52,500 nucleotides of DNA from Mesostigma viride (taxonomy: Eukaryota; Streptophyta; Mesostigmatophyceae; Mesostigmatales; Mesostigmataceae). Location: the NCBI GenBank assembly GCA_009746045.1, contig RPFO01000104.1, positions 3,581,034 to 3,633,533 on the forward strand, read 5' to 3'. The notes below the pieces were generated by a model. That model was not told the DNA's origin. It was given only the letters and a program-made list of their open reading frames with translations, and ran no database searches. Made by a program: the position numbers and the translations under genes. This document shows, in pieces, positions 34,141 to 45,500 of this stretch; position 1 is the stretch's first letter, and every line of letters begins with the position of its first letter.

Positions 34141-37100
34141 ATTAAATTAAATTATAACATGCCTCCGTTGGGAGATCATGTAGCACATATTCCTTGATGG
34201 ATGGTGGAATGGAGAGAGCCGCGTAATCTAACTAACCTAACTCTAGTCTATCTAGTCTAGAAAAATCCTAACTACCCTACTCATCAAAACGCCTCCTCCT
34301 CTTGGGGGGAGGTGGCTTGCCCACAGGGTCGGGCGTGTGAGCCTTGACAATCTTCTGCCACCGCGTCTTGCATCATGGCAGTCCAAAGAAGGGAGAGAGA
34401 GTGGATGCGGTATTCAAACTGGGCTGGGACCAGTAGGTCATCCAGCAACATTTGGACGTAGTTCGTGGCATGTTTCCCTACGTACCCATTTGGGAATGCC
34501 CTTGGGGCCAGGCCAGGTCAGAATGTGCCGCCCTGGCTGGCCAAGCCGCTGGGGGCCTGCCAGACCAAGGGCGGTGTCGACCTGGTTGGTGCGAGCAAGG
34601 TGTCCTACAAATGCTATCCTACGCTGTCTAATCTCGTCCGAAATACGAGGCATGCTCTGATATAAAGACTCTGATGACGGGCGCTTGGAAAACCCTACGT
34701 TCAGGACCTGTCGGAGCATCCTGTAAACTGTGCCGTCTAGCCTAGATGCCAGGGTGGGTGTGAGTGTCTGGACACGCCTCGGCGCCCTACGTGAGCACCA
34801 TGAGGACGAGGACCTTGAAGAGCATGCGCTTGCAGTGCTCGCCCAGGCCCTTGGAGCGCCAGTAGGTGTTGAGCGAACGGAGCCTAGCTAGTAGCCCAGG
34901 CCAGGCCAATGCGGGTGTCCACATCGTCGGTGGTGTCAGGGAGCCAGCTCCCTAACAGTTTGAAGCGATCGCGGAACGGGACCGTCGTCCCGTCGAGCAG
35001 GCGCGGCAGCGGCGGTGTACTGGAGGCCCCAATCACCATCGCCTCAGTTTTGACACTAATCTCCAACCCCACCGCCCTCGCCTCCAGGCCCAGACAGTCC
35101 AGCCAGGTCTGAATGTGCTCGGGGCTCTCGATGAGGGTGGTGTCATCCGCATAAATCAGGTCGGCCGGCAGGCGGTAGCCAGGTTCAACCCCGCCGTGCT
35201 CTTTCTCCGTCGTTAAGGATCAGTGTCCAAGCCTGGCTCGAACCCCTTGAATTGAATTGAATTGAATTGTAACATAACTCCGTTGGGAGTATATGTAGCA
35301 CATAGCCCTTGAGAGGGGGGCATATGGCCTATCATACATCCTAAGCTACTTCCTGCAAGGGTGGGGATGTAAAGGACCCTTGCTCTAGGTGCACCAAGGC
35401 ACTTGCATCCCCATGATCTTCAAGCTATGCCCAGCGAAGGGGGAGCCTGTCATGGGGGGGAAGATCAGCGTAGCTATACAAAAAGCTAGGGCATGGCTGC
35501 TCAGCAGGGAGTTACTCCCTGCATGGGCACTGCATAATTAAATAAAGCTAGGCATCATCTGGAGTGTGGCTCATGGCGTAGGCACACATGTACATGACTA
35601 AAAAGGCTAGGCCTCAGCTGGTATAGTGCCTGTAGTAGGCGGGTATGTACAAGGCCACTGTCTAACTATTCTACACTACTGCTGTATTCCCCTAGGCTGG
35701 GGCTGGAGTTAAGCTGGGGCCGCGGTGGTCGAGGGGGTCGCTTGCCAGGGCGTGTGGCCGACGTAGATGGCCGCCCCCTTCCAGTACACCGGCTGGCCCG
35801 CCTTGGTCTGCCGGAGCTGGAGGTAGGTCGGCCATAGCTCCCGTCGCCGTTGTTGCTGTGCCAGGGTCAAGTCGTCGTCAAGGGTGAAGAGAGTCTTCTC
35901 GAGCCGCTTGCGGCGTCTGAGAAAAGAAATCTTGTCCGCCGGGGTCTTAAAGGTGTCAGAGAAGGAGCGGGGGCGGCCCTGCCTTACCCCGCGCGCGGGG
36001 AAGGCGGTGGGCGGCCAGCTCGATCTCACCAGTAAGGCCCATGCGATCAAGGATTTCTCTCTCAAAAGCACGCGCAAGCTTCTCGGAATTCTCACCTTCC
36101 TCCATCTTGAGATTCTTGACAATGACGTTGAGGCTGCGCTTGGCGAGCTCGGCCTCCTCGCGGAGGTCAAGCGTCTGCCGCTGGAGCTGGGCTGCGACGG
36201 ATCGAACCCCTTATGAGCAGTAAAGCGCGCACGTGCTCGGCGCATGACGTGATCCACGACAATAATGAACAGGTATGGGGACAGGACACAACCTTGCCAC
36301 ACCCCGTGGTGAAGGGGGAATGGTGGGGTGGTGCCTTCCGCAGTCCGCACTACTGCCTGTGAGCCCTCATACAGGCGGCGAATGGCAGCAATTAATAAAC
36401 TACGCAGGTGGCACTCGATCCAGAGCTAGGATGGCCCAAAGAGCCTCCCGCCAGAGGACCGTGTCAAAGGCCTTGATATAGTCAACAAGAATGAAGACCA
36501 GCGGCAAACTGTCAGGGGGAAGGCGACGCACCTCCTCCATCAACCGGCGCGCGACAAATGAGCCATGACAGTGTTCCAACCACGACGGAAACCCCTCTGA
36601 GACTCACCCAGGTGTGGGTCCAGCGCGGCGCGGAGCCTGTGTGCACAGCAGTCACTGTGCGCATGAAGACCTTCAGCGCGGTGCGCTCTGGAGGCAGACA
36701 CCCCGGTAGTTACCCGGGTCAGCAGCAGAGCCCTTCTTGTACAGCATGACGCGGATGGCCGTCTGCGGCACTCATGCAGCAGGCGGAGGCTCGTCAGAAA
36801 GCAGGACACGGTTGCAGAACGCCAGCAGAAGATCCCTAACCGCCGGATCAGGGGTCTTCAGCAGCTCAGCAGAAAGGTGGTCGGCGCCGACCGCCGCATC
36901 GTACCGCAGGCGAGCAAGGGCGCCGTCCAATTCCTTCAAAGTGAAGGGGTGGACGACGTCGTCGGTGGTGCAAGGCAGCCCTCCTGCAAGGCGGGGACTT
37001 GGTAGTCCGCGGCCGAGGAGGGGGGCGCTGGCGGCGGCGGGGGTCCGGCAACCCCGAGGCGGGCGGCCGTCTCGGGTTGAAGCGGCGGGGGGGGCGGACG

Positions 37101-37207
37101 ATTCTTCGTCGCTTTCCCATCAATTGACCTTGGGGAGGATGCCGAGTCTGTTGACGCTAAGCTGACGCCTGACGGGCACACTCCTTACCCGCATGGGGCT
37201 CACCCTC
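34141..37207 (-). pseudogene. RTE-like retrotransposon, minus strand, frame-broken, with nested insertion
   Basis: The TTAAATTAAATT tail (34141-34154) and a shortened hairpin CTCC-GTTG-GGAG (34163-34174) mark the 3' end. RT pieces include SLYQSMPRISDEIRQRR, VGHLARTNQVDT, ISVKTEAMVIG, HGVWQGCVLSPYLFIIVVDH and, near 36680-36740, codons for MLYKKGSAADPGNYRGVC; pre-RT codons reach about 37160. Frames shift repeatedly. It is a distinct subfamily from the RT at 11232, since its protein and 3' UTR differ. An ORF1-only retroposon splits it at 35249-36201. Confidence 0.8.
35249..36201 (-). mobile_element. ORF1-only retroposon inserted in an RT element, 11-bp target-site duplication
   Basis: TCGAACCCCTT flanks the 953-bp insertion at 35238-35248 and 36202-36212. 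The tail here is GAATT repeats (35249-35270) and not TTAA, followed by hairpin ACTCC-GTTG-GGAGT (35277-35290), 3' UTR and the ORF1 C-terminal codons (to 36201). The fused ORF at 35709-36350 runs from RT into ORF1 across the junction. Confidence 0.85.
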
Positions 37208-39395
37208 CATTAATTTTATTTATTTAATTAATTAATTAACATTAGAAACATAACTCCGTTGGGAGTATATGTATGTCAAGGAGACAACCAGCGCAGGCCA
37301 GAAATGGTATATGTAGCACATAGCCCTGAGAAGGGGCCGATAATATGGCTTTTAATACACTCTTAGCTACTTCCGGCTGCAGATGGGGGAATGTGAACTG
37401 CCACCTATACTCTGGGTGCACATGCAAAGTGCACAGGTCTGGCCACCGCTGTATTCAGGCACCTAGCCTAGTCGGGGCACCAACAGAGGGGGGAAGATAT
37501 CAGCATGGCTATACCTACACAGAAGCCAGGGCATGGCACCTCAGCAGAGAGTAGCTCTCTGCGTGGGCACAGCATAACAAAAGAAAAAAAGCTAGGCATC
37601 ATCGGGTGTGTGGCGCATCATGGGCACTCATGTACATGACTATAAGTAATGTTCATGAGTCAGCTGGTATAGACGGTGCCTGTAGTAGGCGTGCATGTAC
37701 AAGGCCACGGTCTAACTATGCTACACTACTACTGCCGTATTCCCCTAAGCTGGGGCGTCTGGGGTCACTGGGGCCGCGGTTGTCGCGCGGGGGTCGCGTG
37801 CCAGGCCGGGCTTCAATGTGGCCGACGTAGATGGCCGCCCCCTTCCAGTACACCGGCTGCCCCGCCTTGGTCTGCCGGAGCTGGAGGTAGGTCGGCCATA
37901 GCTCCCGTCGCCGGTGTTGCTGCGCCATGCACTGGTCAAATCATCGTCCAGGGTGAAGGGAGTCTTCTCGAGCCGCTTGAGGCGTCTGAGGAAAGAAATC
38001 TTGTCCGCCAGGTGAGAAGAAGCGGGGGTGCCCCTGCCTTACCCTGCGCACGGCCCGGGGAAGACGGTGGGCGACCAGCTCAATCTCACGTCAGAAAGGC
38101 CCATGCGCGACCAAGGATTTCTCTCTCAAACGCACGTGCAAGCTTCTCGGAATTCTCACCTTCCACCAGGGAAAAGTTCTTGACGATGATGTTGAGGCTG
38201 CGCTTGGCGAGCTCGGCCTCCTCGCGCAGGTCGAGCGTCTGCTGCTGGAGCTGTGCTGCGACGGCGGAGGTGGTGGAGGTGGTGTACGTGCTGCTTAAGC
38301 ATGTCCGCCCACTGAGGTCGGGATGGGAGGAGCATCACCAGCCAGGCCAGCTGGCTTGGCGGCAATCGGTCCACCGCCTGGGCGGCGATGGCGTTGTCCT
38401 GCAGGCGCTCGGGTCGATGTCGCAGAGCTAAGCGGTGATGGAGTCGGTGGAGGCGGAGGGGGCCGGGCCCGGGGGGGCGAGGAGGGCCGGTGGCGGTGGC
38501 GGTGGGGATCATTATTAAGGCGGGGAGATCAGCAGCCAGCGTGCGGCCCACAGCTGCCACATCTGCAGCTAGGGGAGTCACGTGCTGTGAGATGGCTTCT
38601 TGGAGGTGGAGGAGGAAGGTATATTTGGTCAAGGGGCCGGAGGGTTTGCAGAGGTCCATGGCAGAGCGCTGAAGGATAGAAAAGAGTGCGCCGCCGGGAG
38701 AGCTGAAGCGGGCGCGGTCCGGGGACCAGACAGACAGGTCAGGTCCGCGGTGAGAAAACTGGCCGTCAGGGCTGGCTGCGGAGGCAGTGATGGTGTTGGA
38801 GGCGCTTGCACAGGTCAAGAAGGGAGGCGTACGACCCATAAAACACGAGCTCCAGTATCCTGATGCAGGCCGGTGGCATGTCGAAATAGGGCGGTTCTGT
38901 GGACGTCGAAGGTGGAAAATAACCTGGCAACGTCAAAGTCGTGCTCAGACCACTGTAAGCTAGGTTCGGCTGGGCGGCTGCGTTTGGGCTCAGGCGACGC
39001 AGAAGGCGAGGCATTATTATAAAGCCCGGGAGGGTTCGAGGCGACCACCAGCCGCGCGACTAGCAGTAGTGTCACCGCTGCCTGCCGGACCTGAGGGCGA
39101 AGCTGCAGCCGGAGCTGCAGATCATTTTCAGGGCCCGCCTGAAAATACCCCAGGGCCCCTAAGCGGCTTAGCGCAGCCGCCAGCTTTGCGTTGCGTCGAG
39201 GAGCGTTTGCTCCTCAAATATTGCGTAATAGCTTCGGAAAACTATATCAGTGTGTGCCGGTCTTAGAAAGACGAAGCTATTGTGATATTCACAATATAGA
39301 TAGCCGAATTTGGTGCCGGCCAAACATGAAAGTCATTATTATATGAGCTCCGCCGTCAGCCATGGCTATACCTCACGAGTGGCTCGTGGCTTGGT
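37208..39395 (-). pseudogene. Near full-length ORF1-only retroposon, heavily mutated
   Basis: TTAA-rich tail 37208-37240 and hairpin ACTCC-GTTG-GGAGT (37253-37266) start the element; ORF1 pieces run from about 37740 to 39100, including SPEPKRSRPAEPS and VTPLAADVAAVG, with many indels. The 5' UTR (about 39200-39390) matches 4655-4812, which fixes the family's 5' end. Confidence 0.75.
37274..37306 (-). mobile_element. Micro-retroposon copy 3 (33 bp), 9-bp direct repeats
   Basis: GTATATGTA flanks it at 37265-37273 and 37307-37315. The uninterrupted 3' UTR at 35286-35305 shows the empty site. Only the constant end of the micro-element is present. Confidence 0.75.
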
Positions 39396-39529
39396 TGTCA
39401 GACAGACCACAGCTATGCGACAGATATGGCCGGGGGCAAACGGGCGACATCACGTACGTTGTGAGTCGGTACCATCTACCCCGGCCGCTCGCCGAACAAA
39501 GACGTTCCCCGGCCCGCCAATGCTGCGCA

Positions 39530-39690
39530 CCTGTGATGATCGACTCCCCAGAGGACAAGGTGCGCTTCCTTTAGGCAGCGCAAGAGGCGCTCCCCTGCAC
39601 CCCATGCATGGTCACTGGACGCGAAGACCTGACTCCCGCGCAGCAGCAGGAGCGTCGTGAGCTGTGGCCCACCTTCATCCGCCACTGAAC
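39530..39690 (+). pseudogene. Diverged ORF1 remnant, plus strand
   Basis: The translation SPEDKVRFL, then LTPAQQQERRELWPTFIRH, aligns with the ORF1p C-terminal domain (TPADKISFL, LTLAQQQRRRELWPTYLQL) but contains stops. It represents an older or different subfamily. Confidence 0.55.
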
Positions 39691-39821
39691 TGCCGAGCAA
39701 TCCCCGGCCCGAGAAGCCCAAAGTCCACTGGCCGGCAGGGCGGGGACCTGTACAATAACAGCAAGCTATATGGAGTTCGATCCGCCCACGTGACATGCAT
39801 ATGATCCACAATGTCCATACT

Positions 39822-39854
39822 CCCGATTTCTGGCCTGCGCTGGTTGTCTCCTTG
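39822..39854 (+). mobile_element. Micro-retroposon copy 4 (33 bp), 5-bp direct repeats
   Basis: The constant end CTGCGCTGGTTGTCTCCTTG is on the plus strand here, flanked by ATACT at 39817-39821 and 39855-39859. The short flank makes the target duplication less certain than in other copies. Confidence 0.55.
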
Positions 39855-40284
39855 ATACTAGTAGGTCCAGATAGGGTTGCGTGATGTTAGCGTATTGCAT
39901 GCTAGCTGTATGTATGACATAGGCACCAGCAGTGCATGGCCTTTCAGTTGGGGCACCGTCCGTGTATGCATGGGCAGCATGGCTCAGCATACTACCCGGC
40001 TACCGTAGTAAGGTGACCTTCAGTTGTTCAGCCTGCTATGCACCCTCATGCCTACCTGCACACTTCAGTCTTCAGTTTCATTGTGCCAGACATTATGCCC
40101 CCGCTATGTCACCCACCACGCACGTTTCAGCATTAGTGCACTCACCCGTGCAGTTATGCCTGACCCTCCTCGTGAGTAGTTTGGATTATTAATTGCAGCT
40201 GGGCCGGCTTGCCTAGCTTCGGCGTACGTACATGTACAAGGCCACAGGCTCCCCCACGCACCAGACTAGCTGTCCTGCTCAGCT

Positions 40285-40425
40285 GCCTTCCGCTCCGGAT
40301 AAGCGGCGGTTCCTCGCTCGTCACAAGAGGTTGCACAACCTCCCCTGGACGCTGGACGACGACCTCAGTAGCTGACCCCCGCTCAGCAGCAGCAGCGGCG
40401 ACACGAACCGTGTGGCCAGAACTCG
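40285..40425 (+). pseudogene. Second diverged ORF1 remnant, plus strand
   Basis: SAPDKRRFLARHKRL and WTLDDDLS match the ORF1p basic C-terminal domain, followed by Gln/Arg codons as in AQQQRRRE. A stop follows DDDLSS. Confidence 0.5.
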
Positions 40426-40499
40426 TACTGATATACCGGCTCCGCCACTTAAGCAAGACCCAAAGAAGCCCAAGGTACAGGTTCTGGATCGAGGGGCGG

Positions 40500-41180
40500 G
40501 GACTCAGATAGTCAACTGACAACCATCTGTGGAAGCCCCCCATGGACTCACAGACTCAAATGCTCACCATGCAGACGTACAGGCGTCTGGCATTATATGT
40601 ACGTAATTGTGTATGTCCTGTCACCGTACCTGTTCATTATATTGTAGTGGATTACGTTTTGCGTCCAGCATGAGTGCTCGCTTTGATATACTGCATAGCC
40701 GCAAACGGCTGGCCTAGTGATTGAGAATGAGCCCGCGGGCCGAAGAGGGGCCGACCAACAAGCAGAATTTACTCGCTCATTTATAGCACTCCAAGCAAGA
40801 GAGAGGGCTGGAGTGAATGCGATGTTCAAACGGGGCTGGGACCACTAGGTCAGCCAACAACTGCTGGAGGTATACCTCGATATGAGGTATACGTATACCT
40901 CATATTTAATTTCGCCATCTAGAAACGTCTCCGCGACAGTACCGCAACTTCAGAGACGTCACCCTTGACACATGTTGTCGTATACAATACTAGAAATTGT
41001 CGTACTGAATACTGCAAATTAACGCCAGTAGAAAATCTCATCCCGAAAATATATCTTGATAGAGGCACCCCTCTTATTTAATTTCAAGGTACCTAAATTA
41101 ATCTCAGCCCCCGCCCTCTGAGACTTCGATCGAGAATTGAGAACCAAAAGCCAGTTTTAGTCCGATTGTAGTAGCAGATG
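40500..41180. other. No gene seen
   Basis: This stretch holds no supported gene; a short direct/inverted repeat of GAGGTATACCTC lies near 40866-40905. Confidence 0.4.
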
Positions 41181-41183
41181 CGC

Positions 41184-41500
41184 CTAGAAAAGACGCATCG
41201 GTTGCAAGTGATCTGATTGAATTTGGGGCTCAGACGCAAAAGTTCTGAGCTCCGCCGTCAGCCATGTCAGCTCGTGGCTCGTGGCTCGTCCCCTGCCCGG
41301 ATCGACACGGTCCTCGTAATATATAATGAGTGGCATGCCGAGATACAAGTCCTCCTTGCATGCAGACATTAGCAGCGTATCCTACACAGAAAATTGACCG
41401 CAGCATGTTGGTGATGGCATCAATTAATTAATTGATTAGACTCGTGCTCCCGTTGGGGGAGTCACGGAGCCTGTTGGTGATGGCATTAGATCAGCCATGG
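41184..41500 (-). pseudogene. RT C-terminal fragment split by a 51-bp insertion
   Basis: The minus strand encodes CKEDLYLGMPLIIYYEDR, matching NEDLYQGMPYITSTIKQRR of the intact RT. Sequence at 41235-41290 (GAGCTCCGCCGTCAGCCATG) matches the ORF1-only 5' UTR, so fragments of two elements are joined. Confidence 0.6.
41421..41471 (-). mobile_element. 51-bp retroposon consisting only of the 3' hairpin and tail
   Basis: Perfect 15-bp direct repeats TGTTGGTGATGGCAT at 41406-41420 and 41472-41486 bound an insertion holding just a TTAATTAATT-like tail and the family A hairpin (CTCCC-GTTG-GGGGAG, one extra G). It is the shortest possible 5'-truncated copy and shows that these 51 bases are the part that survived priming. 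Confidence 0.85.
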
Positions 41501-41689
41501 CTCATATTGTGGCCATTCGCTTCGGCGCCTTAGCATTGTACGTCTTCACAGTACCTCACCTTTATGGCATCAGCTTCACTTCGGCCTATACTTTCAGCTT
41601 TGCATTTGCTTTGCCTCAGCCTACTTTCTTGAGTATTGCACCCACAGGCCAAGCTGCCCCCCCACGATGATGCAGCGCCGGATCGAGCG

Positions 41690-41850
41690 CTAGGTGGCCT
41701 GCCTACTAATTGGGGCAGTGAGAGAAGCTCCAGGGCACCCTCTCTCCTCGTGAAATTTTGTGAGTAAGGGTTGCCCTAGCTCCTTCACTTTGTATTGGCT
41801 CCCACGTGACGCAGTCACGTGCTTGTTAAAAATAACTAATAATTAATTCG
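41690..41850 (+). mobile_element. RT family B-like 3' end, plus strand
   Basis: CACGTGAC-GCA-GTCACGTG at 41803-41821 is the family B terminal hairpin, followed by a decayed TTAAAAATAACTAATAATTAATT tail. Sequence 5' of it differs from the copy at 6870-6915, so the hairpin is shared by more than one subfamily. Confidence 0.55.
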
Positions 41851-42523
41851 TTCAATTCTGCGCTGGAATCACCGGCAGACACTGTGGCGCGGCATCGGAC
41901 TGAATTAATAACTTGTAAAACACGAGCAGGAGTTCGCACAAACTTTTCCAATATAGCACGCGTGGTGAGGTTCCCGATATAGATTTCAGCGCCTGCACAA
42001 ATAGGAGGCGCTTTGTATATGCCATTAATTACAGGTACATGCACCGCTCACGACTAGCGCCTTGCCACAAAAACTGGCCACAGCTTCCCACTGCTCATGC
42101 GTTTAAAGCCTGAGTGGCCTCACATGATGATCGTGACATCCAGCCCTATTAAATTAATCCAGCTGTAGCTCGGCTATCCTGCCGGCGATCTCACGGCTAC
42201 AAAGAAACAACATTTAGACTGAAACTAGGATGGCGAGCTATTGCTCGCACCATGTTGTCATACTTGCCGTGCAAAAGTGAAAGCATGCATGCAGCTAGGC
42301 TCCTTCAGTCTGACTCGGCTCAATCGGCCACACATGGCCGCGACACCACCCTCACCACATCAAGCACCCCGAGCGCATCCACACGTAAGGCTGAATTTCA
42401 GATCGAGCAGTCAGGGAGCTGGACCGGTTCCCCTGTGCAGTTTACAAGTCCAAACCTTCATCTCAACCGTGCAGAGGATCTGGCCTTGCCCTTCTGTTAA
42501 CAAGTCTACTTATTTTAACAATG

Positions 42524-45500
42524 TCAACCGCAGGGGTTTGGGCAGTTTGGCTTGTATTTTGCCTTTGCAGCCGCTGATCCACCTTTACCGCCTCGCTCGC
42601 CATCCATTACAAGCTCAAGGAAGCTCTTCACCTGGCAGTCCAAGCCGGGCCGGATCACGCTGCCGTACACGGCCATCTCCACCGCATCGAGCTCCTTGTC
42701 TGGGGCGCATGGGGGAAATTCACAGGTAGGCAAGTCACATGTAAGTGCACAAATATTAAAAAATCTACGCAAAGAAAGAGTCACCGCATCCAGATCCTTG
42801 TCTGCACGCGGTGGAATTAACAGATGCCGAACATATTATAGTAGCGCAGGCGCAACCATATACACAAACAAGGACACCCCATACAGCTCCTTGGTACGAA
42901 CCACACAGGTGACCACTATATCCTTTGGGTTCGCTTGCTTGGGCGTAATGGCTGCGGTGCACGCGGGGTGCAATTTTCTCGCATCTTTTCCTGTAAAAGA
43001 GCCGGAGAAGCTTCGGAGACACACAGATGCACATTTAGATGCAAACTTGACGACTTCAATACCACGGTAGCATCAAGAATGCAGTCAGCAGTTGAGCATA
43101 TTGCTGTGTCCACAATCAGTTTTCCAGCTGCGCAACATCCGCCTTTATCACCGGTTCCAATTCCAGTTTTATTCTTAACACCCTTTATACTTGCCCAACC
43201 TCAGTCTTTTAGCCGCGCAAACAGCAAACATAATAGATCATCTTACATATTACATGAAGCCGCTCAATGCATACTGGATTCAAAGTCAGCTCGACAAAAA
43301 GTTGTGGTCATAATTTCTTCCCATGGATGGCATATTGTGCACAAATACCTCATATATACCTGCTTGCAAATGCGCGTGCTAGAAAAAAGTGCCCACCAGC
43401 ACACAGACTAGAAGCATGCGGCACGTAGAACATCTACAACATCTTTGTTCCCTCACGGTGATCCACAAAGGTGGCGTGCATGCGTGTACACTATGTCATT
43501 ATATCATGTTATGTCATTATATCATATTATAATACTATTATGCTATACTAGTATAATATTATACTATGTCATTTATGTGCCCATATGCCATCATATTATA
43601 TACATCAGTAGTATGTGATTTATGTCATTGTATCTCATACAATGCTTCTAACGAAAGTCACTAGACGTTGTACCTGCGCCAGGTGTGGTGCAACTGTGAT
43701 GGGCAGTCAGGGGGCTTATCGTGGTGTAGGGGACGTGGGGAGGCCTCTTTTCAGCTTCGCAACTTGATCTCAGCATTTGCTGGCGAGGTCGGCTGGCCGC
43801 TCTGGCGGCTGCTGAATGTTGGATGATGCTATTGGCCTCTCCGAGCGTGGAGAGGCCTAGAATAAAATTCTTTATGTTAGCCACCAAGCAAAACTGGCCA
43901 TGGTAATGATTGGTGACTGGGGTCTCTACGATTTGAGTTAAAGAGTGCGATTCGTGGCGCTGGGCCCACGGACAGTTGCCCTTTGCCCGTGGGTGCGGCA
44001 AGCGGCTCCTTGACACTGGGGGAGCTGCGTTTTTAAGTCCGATAACGCCGGGGAAGGAGCCATACAGGCCAGGGCCAGCGGCTACGGTGGAAACAATCAC
44101 AGCGGGGGAGAATCTGCCCTTAAGCGTTGAGATGGCTGCCGCGGGATGCCGGGCAGCCCATAACTGCCAGGAGCCTGACAGCAGACCTGATCTTTCGGAC
44201 CGTGGCCACACTGAAGGTTCGGGGAGGATGCGAGGCTGGAGCAAATGATGGCGGGCGGAGAGCGCTCTTCATCATCGCCCAGTTTTTCAGCAGAGAATGG
44301 TCGCGTGGCGGGCCTGAAATTCTGGCTGCTTCATCGCATTTGTTTTTACCCTATATGATGTCTTACAGGAAAGACAAGAGTTCGGCTCTGCAAGGCGGGC
44401 ATATCTATGCCAATAAATATTTCCTACCATTTCTCAAGCCCTGGTCGGGGCGTTGGATCAGCAGTTTTCCAGCCAACACCTCGGTAGGGTAGAGGGCCCA
44501 TCGCCATGATGGCTTACCGGGAAATCCCAGCCTCAGGGTTGGGGCTGGCGAACGGTCCTGGGCTTGCGAGAGAGGGTCCGGGGGCGTAAGACCTGATGAG
44601 CAGCCGCTGGAAGCCCCCCTAACGGGGGGAACGACTTGAGTACCGCCCTGCGTGAGCCGGGAAACCGTAGCGGCCACAGGGGGGCGGCAGTAAAGCCGCG
44701 GCAGCGTGCAGGAGGGGGGCCATGGGCGGAGGGAACTCGGCACCAAGGCTGGCAACGGCCTTGGTGGCAAGGCAGGAGGTGTGGGGGCAGCACCTTTGTG
44801 TTCTAGTTTGCTAAGCCCCCCAGCGTGGTGCTACAATAGCAAACTTGATAATGATGTGCACTGATTTTGAAGGTGTGGTATAGGTTGTACGTATAAAGCC
44901 TAGCACACAAAAATGTAAAATAAATGTTTCTCTTGGTGGGAAGGAACCCCGATGGACCAAAATCTAGAAATGCTTACTTTTAGTAGTATTATCTTATCTT
45001 ATCTTATCTTATCTTATCTTATATTATATTAAATAATATAATAGTAGTATAATATAATATAATATAATATAATATTTTATTATACTAGTACAATTATGTT
45101 ATATTATGTGCCCATATGCCATTATATTATATATACTATGTGATTTATGTCATTGTTTCACGCACTCCTATGTCAAAGCATTATAATTTTATGTCATTTC
45201 ATCATGAGCCCTTACTCTCATTATGCTTACAGATAGAGACAGGAATGCCACCCACCCGTGTACTTGATGGAACAGGAGTAGTTACGCAGGTCCTCGAACG
45301 TGAGGTCCTCCTGGTTGCCCTTCATGCGGTTGACGCGCGACTGCAGGATCTGGAGTAGTGCCACGATTAAGGGAGGTAAGAAGCGGATTAAAGAGCCGCA
45401 TTCACCGTGGCATGCAGAGATGTACGCAGTGAGGGAAAAGAGAGCTTTGAAGAATCCTCCTGCAATACACCGCTGCAATGCCTAGTCATTCGATCACCTC

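Noticed and set aside
44560-44700. CTGATGAG followed by GAA and a GC-rich stem, resembling a hammerhead ribozyme core
   Set aside because: The stem II closing pair does not form, the GAAA element is lacking at the right place, and no NUH cleavage site follows stem III.
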